From Halomonas denitrificans (GTDB taxonomy: Bacteria > Pseudomonadota > Gammaproteobacteria > Xanthomonadales > Wenzhouxiangellaceae), in assembly GCA_019800895.1 (NCBI GenBank), contig JAHVKF010000002.1, positions 248,001 through 312,000 on the forward strand: a stretch of DNA of 64,000 bases. Direction: 5' to 3'. Each line of letters begins with the position of its first letter. Within the stretch, counting starts at the first letter, position 1. Shown piece by piece: positions 34,139 to 42,212 of this stretch. Under the pieces are notes generated by a model. That model saw only the letters and a program-made list of their open reading frames with translations. It searched no databases and was not told where the DNA came from. Made by a program: the position numbers and the translations under genes.

Positions 34139-35151
34139 GCGAAGCGCTCGATGGCAACGATGTGCCGCTGCCGGACTTCTTCATCGTCGGCGCGCCGAAG
34201 TGCGGTACCACGTCGATGGCCCGCTACCTGACCGCGCACCCGGAGCTTTTCGTCCTGCGCGGCGAACCTCATTTCTTCGGCAGCGACATCGACTACAACC
34301 GGCCTCGGCTGACGCCGCGCCAGTACCGCGCCCTGTGCCGATCGGCCGGTCGGCAGCGGGTCGGCGACCGTTCGACCTGGTACCTGTACTCCGAACGCGC
34401 CGCCGACGAGATCCACCGGGCCCGTCCCGACGCGCGCATCATCGCGATGCTCCGCGACCCGGCCGAGATGATCCACTCGCTGCATGCCCATCACGTGCAG
34501 CGTGGGCGCCGCGACGACTGTGTCGACCTGGCCGACGCACTGGCTCGGGAACCGAAACGGCGCCGGGGTCTCGCCGTACCGGCAACGGCACGATTTCCCG
34601 AAAGCCTGCTGTACACGTCGATCCCGCGGTATGCCGAACAGCTCGAGCGGTACATCCGTCGCTTCGGACGCGAGCGCGTCCACGTCGTCGTGTTCGACGA
34701 CCTCAAGAGCGACCCCGCCGCGGTCCATCGCCGCGTGCTTGATTTTCTCGGCGCAGCACCCGGTCCGGCGATCGACTACCGCATCCACAATCGCGCCGGC
34801 CCTGCGCCGGACGACTGGCTGCACCGCGCCTGGAAGCGCAGCACCCTGCGCTACCGGGTCAGAAGCGTGGTGCCGGAGGGACTCTACGGCTGGCTTCGGA
34901 GACATCGCCCGGGCGGAAGCGTCCGGCCACACTCCGCACCGAAGGTCGCACCGCTCGAGGCTCGGCTGCGCGCCGAGCTCGATGCCCGCTTCCTTCCGGA
35001 GGTCCTGCGTCTCGAGAAGCTGCTCGACCGTCCCTTGCCGGGATGGGCGCGGACCGCGAGGCGGCCTCACGGCCGCGCGCCGGCGACCGCCCGCGCATCG
35101 CTGCCTGGAAATACCGCGACGGCGACCGGGAGACGCGAAGTCGTCGGCTGA
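34135..35151 (+). CDS. Sulfotransferase, second of a coupled pair
   Basis: The 338-residue protein has the PAPS-binding motif 'FFIVGAPKCGTTSMARYL' (residues about 15-32) with the conserved Lys and Thr, and the 3'-phosphate motif 'IAMLRDPAEMIHSLH'. It is of the bacterial NodH/heparan-type cytoplasmic family. The C-terminal 40 residues are low-complexity Arg/Ala-rich and may be an extended tail. It overlaps the first sulfotransferase by four bases. A polyketide or glycan partner is not visible in this window; the next gene, a degenerate GGDEF/EAL protein, starts 125 bp later. Confidence 0.87.
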   Translation: MSEALDGNDVPLPDFFIVGAPKCGTTSMARYLTAHPELFVLRGEPHFFGSDIDYNRPRLTPRQYRALCRSAGRQRVGDRSTWYLYSERAADEIHRARPDARIIAMLRDPAEMIHSLHAHHVQRGRRDDCVDLADALAREPKRRRGLAVPATARFPESLLYTSIPRYAEQLERYIRRFGRERVHVVVFDDLKSDPAAVHRRVLDFLGAAPGPAIDYRIHNRAGPAPDDWLHRAWKRSTLRYRVRSVVPEGLYGWLRRHRPGGSVRPHSAPKVAPLEARLRAELDARFLPEVLRLEKLLDRPLPGWARTARRPHGRAPATARASLPGNTATATGRREVVG

Positions 35152-35276
35152 CGCAGGCCGATGATCCGCGTATACTTTTTCCCAGTCCGTTCAGGGAGGG
35201 CGGTCAGGGTGGAGTGCCGGATAACGTGTCGACAGGCACGCGCCGCGCACGAGACCGCATTCCAACGAGGATCCGC

Positions 35277-36596
35277 ATGAGCGATTCCGAAGCCAGCAAT
35301 GCCGGCACCCTGCTCGAAGGGGGCGACCTTCCCGAAGGCCTTGCGCGCGTGGTCAGCGCGTCGACCCTGATCGGCGAACTCGACAAGCGATGCAAGGCGG
35401 CCCGCGCCGGCGGCGCGAGCAGCTACCCGCCCGGGGTCGCCTGGCTGGTGCTCGACGAAACCCACAGCCATCGCAACCAGGTGGGCTTCACCGGCCTGGA
35501 CAAGCTGATGCGCGCGATCCACGACCGGGTGCGGGCACAGCTCGAACCCAGCGACGTCACGGCCCGCTTCGGCCTCAACTCCATCGCCGTCCTGCTCGAC
35601 GCGGTGGGCGGCGACCGCGACTTCGCGAAGCAGGCCGCGACGCTCCTGCGCGCGATTTCGAGCAACCTGTTCGAGTTCGGCGAGCAGGCGATCGCCGCAA
35701 CGGTCAGCTTCGCGGCCCGGCCCGCCAACGAACAGCTGCGGCTCGCTGAGGCCAACCTGGTCAGCGTCGCGCGCATGGCCGAGAAGCTTACCGAGGCCGG
35801 CGGCAACCGCAGCGAGATCGCCGGCGCCGAAGGAGCCGAGGACGGCGGTGCGCCGGGCACGATGCTGGGGCAGCTGACCAAGGCGCTGCGCGACGACAGC
35901 CTGCGCGTCGTGTTCCAGCCGCTGCTGGCCACCTCCGGACCGGACGCGGACCGCTACCAGGTCCTGCCCCGCCTGCTCGGCAGCGACGGCAGCCTGATCC
36001 CGGCCGCCCGGTTCATTCCCGTCGCCGCCGCACGCGGCGTTCTCCCGGCGCTGGACCAGTGGATGATCGCCCAGACCATTTCGCGCATCCGCAACCACCT
36101 CGAGGCCGAGGAACCCACGCCGACCTACTTCATGAACCAGTCCCCGGCGCTGGTCGACGATGCCAAGTTCTTCGACTGGTTCGCCCGGGAAATCGGCACG
36201 CTCGACGAGGCGGACCGGGCCATCGTGTTCGAGTTCAACGTCATCGAGCTCAAGTCCAGGATCCGCGAAGCGCGCGACGTGCTGGAACGGATCCGCTCGC
36301 TCGGCGTCGGCGTATCGTTGACCAACATCGACGAGAAGATTCCCGAAGCCGTGCTGCTGAAACACATTCCCTGCGACTTCCTGCGGATGCGGGCCGACTT
36401 CGCCCGGCGGATGCTGGCCGACGAAGGCCTGACCGCGCGCTTCGAGAAGTTCATCGGCGCGGCTCACCAGGCGGGTCGGAAGCTGGTGGTGCCGATGCTC
36501 GAGGACGCCGAAGAGGTCTCGCGCATCTGGCAGATGGACGTGGACCTGATTCAGGGCAACTTCATCCAGCAGCCCAGCGAAACCGAGTCCAGCTGA
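35277..36596 (+). CDS. Degenerate GGDEF-EAL protein (FimX-like c-di-GMP receptor)
   Basis: The 439-residue protein pairs an N-terminal GGDEF-like domain (about 50-150) with a C-terminal EAL-like domain (about 195-430). The GGDEF motif is replaced by 'FGLNS', so it cannot synthesise c-di-GMP. The EAL domain is also degraded: the first motif reads 'VLPRLLG', 'DDFG' is 'TNIDEK', the catalytic Lys motif is 'RMRADF' and the last Glu motif is 'VPMLED'; only the Asn in 'FMNQSP', the Glu in 'VFEFN' and 'IQGNFIQ' remain. Such proteins bind c-di-GMP or act as scaffolds, as FimX does. Start ATG 35277 is chosen. Next to yajQ, another c-di-GMP-related protein. Confidence 0.85.
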   Translation: MSDSEASNAGTLLEGGDLPEGLARVVSASTLIGELDKRCKAARAGGASSYPPGVAWLVLDETHSHRNQVGFTGLDKLMRAIHDRVRAQLEPSDVTARFGLNSIAVLLDAVGGDRDFAKQAATLLRAISSNLFEFGEQAIAATVSFAARPANEQLRLAEANLVSVARMAEKLTEAGGNRSEIAGAEGAEDGGAPGTMLGQLTKALRDDSLRVVFQPLLATSGPDADRYQVLPRLLGSDGSLIPAARFIPVAAARGVLPALDQWMIAQTISRIRNHLEAEEPTPTYFMNQSPALVDDAKFFDWFAREIGTLDEADRAIVFEFNVIELKSRIREARDVLERIRSLGVGVSLTNIDEKIPEAVLLKHIPCDFLRMRADFARRMLADEGLTARFEKFIGAAHQAGRKLVVPMLEDAEEVSRIWQMDVDLIQGNFIQQPSETESS

Positions 36597-36707
36597 GCGA
36601 AGGGATCGCGCAGCTCGGCGACGGCACCGGTTGCCGCGCCCGGTCCGCGCCGGCGTGCCGCCTCACTCGGTAGAATACGGGCCCGATTCCCGACCCGGAA
36701 AGCGCCC

Positions 36708-37190
36708 ATGCCCTCGTTCGACACCGTCTCCGAACTCGATGCCCACGAAGTCGCCAACGCCGTCGACCAGGCCAACCGCGAAGTGCAGAACCGCTTCGAC
36801 TTCAAGGGCACCGATTCGCACTTCGAGCACGAGGAGAACACCATCCGCCTGGTCTCGGAATCCGACTTTCAGGTCCAGCAGATGCTCGACATCCTCTACG
36901 CCAAGCTGTCCAAGCGCGGGATCGACCTGAAGGCGGTCGAAGCCGGCGATCCGGAGGCCTCCGGCAAGACCGTGCAGCAGACCGTGACGCTGAAGCAGGG
37001 CATCGACGCCGAGCTCGCGAAGAAGCTCGTCAAGCAGGTCAAGCAATCCAAGCTGAAGGTCCAGGCCGCGATCCAGGGCGACAAGGTGCGGGTCAGCGGC
37101 AAGAAGCGCGACGACCTGCAAGCGGCCATCGCCCTGCTTCGCGAAGCCGACGCCGATCGCCCGCTGCAGTTCGAGAACTTCCGCGACTGA
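36708..37190 (+). CDS. yajQ: YajQ-family cyclic di-GMP-binding protein
   Basis: The 160-residue protein begins 'MPSFDTVSELDAHEVANAVDQANRE', matching YajQ from the first residue, with 'RFDFKGTDS' and 'VSGKKRDDLQAAIALLRE' later. YajQ proteins bind c-di-GMP and, in Xanthomonas, act as coregulators of transcription; others bind nucleotides or RNA. Two ferredoxin-like domains are expected. The stop codon shares one base with the next start (TGATG at 37190), coupling it to an exported phosphodiesterase. The promoter probably lies in the 111-bp gap after the degenerate EAL gene. Confidence 0.94.
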   Translation: MPSFDTVSELDAHEVANAVDQANREVQNRFDFKGTDSHFEHEENTIRLVSESDFQVQQMLDILYAKLSKRGIDLKAVEAGDPEASGKTVQQTVTLKQGIDAELAKKLVKQVKQSKLKVQAAIQGDKVRVSGKKRDDLQAAIALLREADADRPLQFENFRD

Positions 37191-38713
37191 TGGGCGATTC
37201 GATGTCCCCGCCGCGCGCCGAGCGTCCGCGGCGGCTGTTCGCTACGCTGCTCCTGCTGCTGGTGGCCGCTTCGATCGCGACCTGCGCGGTGATCGATCGC
37301 CGCGTCGACCTGGACGACACGCCGCCGCTGATACTGATCTCGATCGACGGCTTCCGCCACGACTACCTCGAGCGGGTCGAGCTTCCGGCACTGGAGCGAC
37401 TGGCCGGCAACGGCCTTCGCGCCGACGGCCTGGTCCACATCTTCCCGACCAAGACCTTCGCGACCCACTATGCGCTGGCGACCGGACTGTTCGCCGAGAA
37501 CTCCGGCGTGGTGGCCAACCGCATGTGGGACCCGGAGCGCGAGTCGACCTTCTCGTTGGGCAACCGCGACGCGGTCGGCGACGGCTTCTGGTACGACGGC
37601 GAGCCGATCTGGAACACGGTCGAGAAGGCCGGACGGATCGCGTCGCCGAACACCTGGCCGGGTGGCGCGGCGCAGATCGGCGGCATGCGACCGACGATCG
37701 TGCGCATGTACGACGGCAGCGTGCCCCACGACGAGCGCGTCGATACGGTGCTGGAGTGGCTCGACCTGCCGCTGGACCAGCGTCCCCTGTTCTCGACCCT
37801 GTACTTTTCCATCGTGGACTCGACCGGCCACGACCACGGCCCTGACGCGCCGGAGGTCGTCGACGCCATGATCGAGGTCGACCGCGCGATCGGACGCCTG
37901 ATCGACGGACTGGAACAGCGCGGCATGCTCGACGAGGTCCACCTGCTGGTGACCTCGGACCACGGCATGGAGCCGATCGACGCGAAGCGCTACATCCTGC
38001 TCGACGACCACGTTCCCCTCGAGCGCGTGCGCGCGTCGGACTGGGGACCGGCGGCCCAGCTCTGGACCATGGAGGGCGGCCCCACCGCCGACGAGATCGT
38101 CGCCGCATTGGCCGATGTGCCGCAGGTCACCGCCTGGAAGAAGGGGGAGGCCCCGGCACGCTATCGCTTCGACGACCACAAGCGCGTGCCGGACGTGACC
38201 GTCGAGGCGGACCTGGGCTGGATGATCTCCAACCGGGACTACTACCGCACGCTGCTCGAACAGGGCGGGCCGGCCGGCATGCACGGCTGGGACCCGGCCT
38301 GGCACTCGATGCACGGCATCTTCATCGCCCACGGGCCGGCGTTCGCCGCCGGAAGCCGGCTGCCGGCGATCCGCTCAGTGGACATCTACTCGCTGATGAC
38401 GGCGCTGATGAACGTCCCGCCGGCCGAGACCGACGGCAGTCTGCAGGCCTTCGAGCCCTTGCTGACGTCGAATGCGCCGACGACCGTGATCGATTCGGCC
38501 TGGGACTGCGACGACCGGCGCTTCACCGTGCGCTCGGCCCAGGGCATCGCGTCCTTGCGCAGCCAGGGAAGGGTGTTCGCGCTACCGCGCACGGCCAGTG
38601 CATCGGGAGAGCGTTACGCGGAACCGGGCGTGGAATTCTGGAGCCAGGGCGATGCGGCGCGCATCGAGATGGACGGCGAACGCTGGACCGACTGTCGGCG
38701 CGTCCGATTCTGA
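37190..38713 (+). CDS. Exported nucleotide pyrophosphatase/phosphodiesterase-like protein
   Basis: The 507-residue protein has an N-terminal membrane anchor or signal (about 15-33, LFATLLLLLVAASIATC) and an alkaline-phosphatase-superfamily domain. 'ISIDGFRHDYL' provides the first metal Asp (about 53), 'PTKTFATHYALATG' contains the nucleophile Thr (about 89), and 'VTSDHGMEPID' and 'HGWDP...MHGIFIAHGPAF' provide further metal ligands. This is the NPP pattern; NPPs split nucleotide phosphodiesters outside the cytoplasm. The usual 'FPNHY' reads 'FATHY', a notable change. It overlaps yajQ by one base. A signal peptide would place it in the periplasm; the Cys at about 32 could make it a lipoprotein. 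Confidence 0.87.
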   Translation: MGDSMSPPRAERPRRLFATLLLLLVAASIATCAVIDRRVDLDDTPPLILISIDGFRHDYLERVELPALERLAGNGLRADGLVHIFPTKTFATHYALATGLFAENSGVVANRMWDPERESTFSLGNRDAVGDGFWYDGEPIWNTVEKAGRIASPNTWPGGAAQIGGMRPTIVRMYDGSVPHDERVDTVLEWLDLPLDQRPLFSTLYFSIVDSTGHDHGPDAPEVVDAMIEVDRAIGRLIDGLEQRGMLDEVHLLVTSDHGMEPIDAKRYILLDDHVPLERVRASDWGPAAQLWTMEGGPTADEIVAALADVPQVTAWKKGEAPARYRFDDHKRVPDVTVEADLGWMISNRDYYRTLLEQGGPAGMHGWDPAWHSMHGIFIAHGPAFAAGSRLPAIRSVDIYSLMTALMNVPPAETDGSLQAFEPLLTSNAPTTVIDSAWDCDDRRFTVRSAQGIASLRSQGRVFALPRTASASGERYAEPGVEFWSQGDAARIEMDGERWTDCRRVRF

Positions 38714-38731
38714 GCGAGGTCGATGGGAACA

Positions 38732-38756
38732 CCGGGCGCCGGAGGCCGGCACCCGG
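38732..38756. terminator. Hairpin between convergent genes
   Basis: CCGGGCGCCGG and CCGGCACCCGG pair with one mismatch around a three-base loop. It lies between the stop of the phosphodiesterase gene and the stop of the dodecin gene. It lacks a T-run on either side. Confidence 0.4.
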
Positions 38757-38765
38757 CGATCCGGA

Positions 38766-38972
38766 TCAGTCGTCGAGAACGAAGGTCACCTTGAGCGTGA
38801 CGCGGTAGGCCTTGATCTTGCCGTCACCTCCACACTCGACCTTCATGCCTTCCACCCACGCGCCCTTGACGTTCTTGAGGGTCTTGTTCGCGCGATCGAT
38901 GCCTTCTTCGACCGCGTCCTCGAAACTCTTCGGCGACGAAGCGATGATTTCGGTTACGCGTGCAACGCTCAT
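38766..38972 (-). CDS. Dodecin family protein
   Basis: Dodecins are small dodecameric flavin-binding proteins in the cytoplasm. The 68-residue protein, from ATG 38972 with a GGAGG site five bases upstream, has the family order: 'VTEIIASSPKSFEDAVEEGIDRANKTL', then 'KGAWVEGMKVE' with the flavin-stacking Trp, then 'YRVTLKVTFVLDD'. It is oriented towards the phosphodiesterase gene and back to back with mutM across 84 bases. Confidence 0.95.
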   Translation of the reverse strand: MSVARVTEIIASSPKSFEDAVEEGIDRANKTLKNVKGAWVEGMKVECGGDGKIKAYRVTLKVTFVLDD

Positions 38973-39056
38973 AGGTCCTCCAGTACTTTGTCTTGGTCGG
39001 CCGAGCCATTCTCGCCCGGCCATTGACCGTACGCCCTGACTCCGAGGATTGCAAAC

Positions 39057-39872
39057 ATGCCCGAACTACCGGAGGTCGAGACCACCCGCCGCGGCCTGGC
39101 GCCGCTCGTCGAAGGCCGCACGATCGAGCGCGTGGAGGTCCGGTTCCCGATGCTGCGCTGGCCCGTGGCCGATGAAGTGTCGTCGCTGGCCGGCCGCGAG
39201 GTGGTCGCGCTGGAGCGTCGGGCAAAGTGGCTCCTGTGGCGTTTCGAACACGGCACGCTGCTGTGGCACCTGGGCATGTCGGGCTCGTTCCGCGGCTGGG
39301 ACCGCCCGCCGCCTCCCGGACCGCACGATCACATCGACCTGGCGATCCGCGACGGTCGAACGATCCGCTACACGGACCCGCGCCGCTTCGGCGCCGCGCT
39401 GTGGCAGCCGGGCGACGATCCCTTCGTCCACCCGCGATTGGCCGCGCTGGGTCCCGAGCCGCTGTCGGAGGAGTTCGACGGCGACTGCCTGTGGCGCGCG
39501 AGCCGCGGCCGGCGCGGCGCGGTGAAGACCTTCATCATGGACAACGCCGTGGTCGTCGGCGTCGGCAACATCTACGCCACCGAGGCCCTGTTCGACGCCG
39601 GCATCCATCCGAAGCGCGCCGCCGGTCGCGTCGGTCGGGCGCGCTATGCCCGACTCGCCGCCACCATCCGGGCCACCCTGGATCGTGCGATCGAGGTCGG
39701 CGGCACGTCGCTCCGCGACTTCACGGTCGGCGACGGTACGCCGGGCTACTTCGGCCAGGAACTCCAGGTCTACGGCAAGGCAGGCGAACCCTGCCCGACG
39801 TGCGGTCGCGCACTGAAGAGCGCGCTGGTCGGCCAGCGCACCACCGTCTGGTGTGCAAGCTGTCAGCGGTGA
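39057..39872 (+). CDS. mutM: Formamidopyrimidine-DNA glycosylase
   Basis: MutM removes 8-oxoguanine and formamidopyrimidines from DNA and cuts the backbone. The 271-residue protein begins MPELPEVET, with the catalytic N-terminal Pro (residue 2 before processing) and Glu3. Lys58 in 'RRAKWLLW', 'LGMSGSFR', 'FIMDNAVVVGVGNIYA' (the helix-two-turn-helix) and a C-terminal zinc finger with CPTCG and CASC are complete. Length matches E. coli MutM (269). It is preceded by the divergent dodecin gene and followed by a REP array. Confidence 0.97.
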   Translation: MPELPEVETTRRGLAPLVEGRTIERVEVRFPMLRWPVADEVSSLAGREVVALERRAKWLLWRFEHGTLLWHLGMSGSFRGWDRPPPPGPHDHIDLAIRDGRTIRYTDPRRFGAALWQPGDDPFVHPRLAALGPEPLSEEFDGDCLWRASRGRRGAVKTFIMDNAVVVGVGNIYATEALFDAGIHPKRAAGRVGRARYARLAATIRATLDRAIEVGGTSLRDFTVGDGTPGYFGQELQVYGKAGEPCPTCGRALKSALVGQRTTVWCASCQR

Positions 39873-39904
39873 TCGTGGCTGTGCTCTTGCACAGGATGCA
39901 TTCA

Positions 39905-40200
39905 GGATCGGGCATTCGCTCGCAAGCTCGCTCCCACAGGGGAGCCCGCGGGCAGGCCGGGAGGCGACCCGGGGTATTGCTTGTAGGAGTGAGCTTGCGA
40001 GCGAATGTCCGATCCTCCCCTTCGGCCACAGGGCCCCCTCCTGTGGGAGTGAGCTTGCGAGCGAACCCCCGACCCGCCTCCTTCGGCCACAAGGGCCCTC
40101 CTGTAGGAGTGAGCTTGCGAGCGAACCCCCGATCCACCCCCCTTCGGCCAAGAACCCCCTCCTGTAGGAGTGAGCTTGCGAGCGAACCCCCGACCCGCCT
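39905..40200. repeat. REP array with 60-bp period
   Basis: The gap 39873-40203 has no gene. One inverted REP (39912-39940, 'cgctcgcaagctcgctccca') is followed by four direct REP copies whose 'tgtgggag/tgtaggag' heads start at 39983, 40043, 40103 and 40164. The spaces between are similar (cccccgacccgcctccttcgg), so the unit is about 60 bp long. Confidence 0.9.
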
Positions 40201-40203
40201 CCT

Positions 40204-40947
40204 TCAAGGAACCGCCCCGGAAGTTCGACCGGAACTCGCGGACAGTCCGACCGACTCGCAACCACAGGCGGTCGGAGCGCAGCAGGCGTATTGACTCTCG
40301 CCGGCGCAAGCGGCGTGACATCGCCCGGCCTCGCCGGATGGGCCGGTCGATGTCCCCGTTGCATAGCTGCACGACAGCGCCCCCGGACCGCCGGCGCGAC
40401 AGGCGGCCGGCTCCGCGACGCCCATGCGTCGATGGATCTCGCGCAGCGTTTCCGGGACCGGCCCATCGCCGAGCGCGAGCTCCGGCCCGTCGGGCGTACG
40501 AAGCCAGGCGATCTCTTGGAGCACCAGCACCTCACGCCCGGCGACCCAGTCATCGGGTAGCCGACAGTTGGGCGTGCGAACCGGTAGCCAGATCGACAAG
40601 CGGTCGGACAGGACCAGCTCGACGGTCCGGGCCGCCGCGCCCCGGGCGTGGAGTCTGAACTCGTCGGCACCTGCAACCAGCTCGCGCAGGAGCCCGAGCT
40701 GGTTGGAGGACTCGGGTCGTAGCCGGATCATGAGCTCGCCGCGCCCATCGCCATCGACATCGACGCCCAGCGTCAATACACCATCTTCGACCGCATCGAA
40801 CACCGCACCCGGGACGACCGAATCCTTCGCCGGACGCAGATCCGGCACGCAGGCCTCGTCGGCCGTGACCGAAAAGTTCTCGGCCGAAATCCCGGCAGTC
40901 GCCAGCAGGCAAATCGCCACGCAGAACAATCGCATCTTCGATCGCAT
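40204..40947 (-). CDS. Hypothetical exported protein bracketed by REP arrays
   Basis: I place the start at 40947 (M-R-S-K-M-R-L), which gives a signal peptide ending about residue 23 (GISA-EN); ATGs at 40962 and 40935 also fit. The 247-residue protein has a 'DVDGDGRGELMIRL' stretch (calcium-type or dockerin-like acid loop, residues about 62-75) and a Cys-rich last 60 residues (CRAGGPG, CSYATG, CHAACAG, CCAPTACGC) that may hold disulphides. No family recognised. The gene lies exactly between two arrays of the same 60-bp REP unit in the same orientation. Confidence 0.6.
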   Translation of the reverse strand: MRSKMRLFCVAICLLATAGISAENFSVTADEACVPDLRPAKDSVVPGAVFDAVEDGVLTLGVDVDGDGRGELMIRLRPESSNQLGLLRELVAGADEFRLHARGAAARTVELVLSDRLSIWLPVRTPNCRLPDDWVAGREVLVLQEIAWLRTPDGPELALGDGPVPETLREIHRRMGVAEPAACRAGGPGALSCSYATGTSTGPSGEAGRCHAACAGESQYACCAPTACGCESVGLSASSGRTSGAVP

Positions 40948-41045
40948 CTTCGATGACCCCATCCAACACCAGCATCGAGAGTAGCGAGCGAATCGATCGA
41001 CTTCAAGCGGGGTTCTCGTCAGGCCTTCGGCCAAAAGCCCCGCCT

Positions 41046-41135
41046 GCAGGAGCGAGCTTGCGAGCGAACCCCCGACCCGCCTCCTTCGGCCACAAGGCCC
41101 CCTCCTGTGGGAGCGAGCTTGCGAGCGAACGCCTG
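41046..41135. repeat. Second REP array, two copies of the same 60-bp unit
   Basis: REP heads at 41046 and 41107, 61 bp apart, in the same orientation as the array at 39983-40200 and with the same 'cccccgacccgcctcc' filler. The two arrays flank the exported gene at 40204-40947 as direct repeats. Confidence 0.88.
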
Positions 41136-41149
41136 ACGAAACGAAAGCC

Positions 41150-42124
41150 TCACCGCGCGAGGCGAACGGCCTCGCCAGCCAGGCGCTTGATGCGGTCGAA
41201 ATAGCCGCCACGCGAGGGTGGGTCGGGGTCGGAGGTCATGACGAAGGTCATTCCCACGGAGGGCACGACGATCAAGGCCTGGCCGCCGTAGCCGCGGCCG
41301 TAGTAGGCGGCCTCGCCGGCAAGCTCGGTGATGAACCAGCCGTAGCCGTAGTCGTCGTTGCTCCACGGCGAGGTGCCGTAGGCCGTCCAGCTGGCGCGAA
41401 CCCAGTCCTCGGCAAGGACCTGGCGCCCCGCGTATCGCCCCCCGTTGCGGTACATCTCGCCGAAGCGGGCCAGCGCGCGCGGCGAGAGCTGCATCTGGTT
41501 GCCGCCGAAGTGGATGCCCTGGGGATCGGTCATCCAGTCCGGCACCGTGATGCCCAGCGGCGCGCCCAGCCACCGGCGGGCCAGCGCGTGGACGTCCGAC
41601 TCGCCGCTGGCGGCCAGGGCCGCGGCGACCAGGTGGGTCGATCCGGTGGAATAGATCATCCGTCCGCCGGGCCGATCGGCCATCGGGCGGGTCAGCACGT
41701 GATCGACCCAGTTCGCGCTCTGGACCCAGGCCCCGTAGTAGCGGCCCGACGTGCTGCGAAGCCCGGTCCGCAGGGAAAGCGCATGGGCCAGCGTGATGTC
41801 CGCCGCGGCGGGGTCCGCTCCGGCCGGCAAGGGACCGAGCAGGTCGACCAGCGGCACGTCGACCGCCTCGATGCGTCCCTGCTCGATGGCGATGCCGGCC
41901 AGCGCCGACAGCACGGTCTTGGACAGGGACTTCAGCGCCGCAGGCCGGTCCAGCCCGGGCCCGCGTCGGACGTGCTCGACCACGGGCCGGCCGTCGTCCA
42001 GGACCAGCAGGGCGTGCAGGCGCGGCAGCTGGCGATCGGCGCGATCGACCAGCGCATTCCAGTCGGCGCCGACGGGTGCCCCCGCGCACAGGAGGAGAAT
42101 CGGTAGAACGCATCGAAGTCGCAT
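41150..42124 (-). CDS. Beta-lactamase-family serine hydrolase (class C/NylB-like)
   Basis: The 324-residue protein has a signal peptide (about 1-20, PILLLCAGAPVGA) and the penicillin-binding/class C fold. The SxxK motif is 'SLSK' (Ser66, Lys69). The Tyr motif lies in 'MIYSTGSTHL', as in 6-aminohexanoate-dimer hydrolase-like esterases. The C-terminal 'GRGYGGQAL' region replaces the KTG box. Such proteins may be esterases, peptidases or amide hydrolases; a true beta-lactamase is unlikely but not excluded. It is divergent from the ATP-grasp gene at 42213 across 88 bases. Confidence 0.88.
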   Translation of the reverse strand: MRLRCVLPILLLCAGAPVGADWNALVDRADRQLPRLHALLVLDDGRPVVEHVRRGPGLDRPAALKSLSKTVLSALAGIAIEQGRIEAVDVPLVDLLGPLPAGADPAAADITLAHALSLRTGLRSTSGRYYGAWVQSANWVDHVLTRPMADRPGGRMIYSTGSTHLVAAALAASGESDVHALARRWLGAPLGITVPDWMTDPQGIHFGGNQMQLSPRALARFGEMYRNGGRYAGRQVLAEDWVRASWTAYGTSPWSNDDYGYGWFITELAGEAAYYGRGYGGQALIVVPSVGMTFVMTSDPDPPSRGGYFDRIKRLAGEAVRLAR

Positions 42125-42212
42125 GGCTCGACGATGCTCGCCGGCCGTCACTGTCACGTCAACGATGCGCCTCGCGCACAATGTCCGCCTATTCCTGACG
42201 AGCGGCATGTGC

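Noticed and set aside
41150-42124. A true antibiotic-resistance beta-lactamase
   Set aside because: The SLSK motif is shared by esterases and amide hydrolases; the YST motif and lack of a KTG box fit those better.
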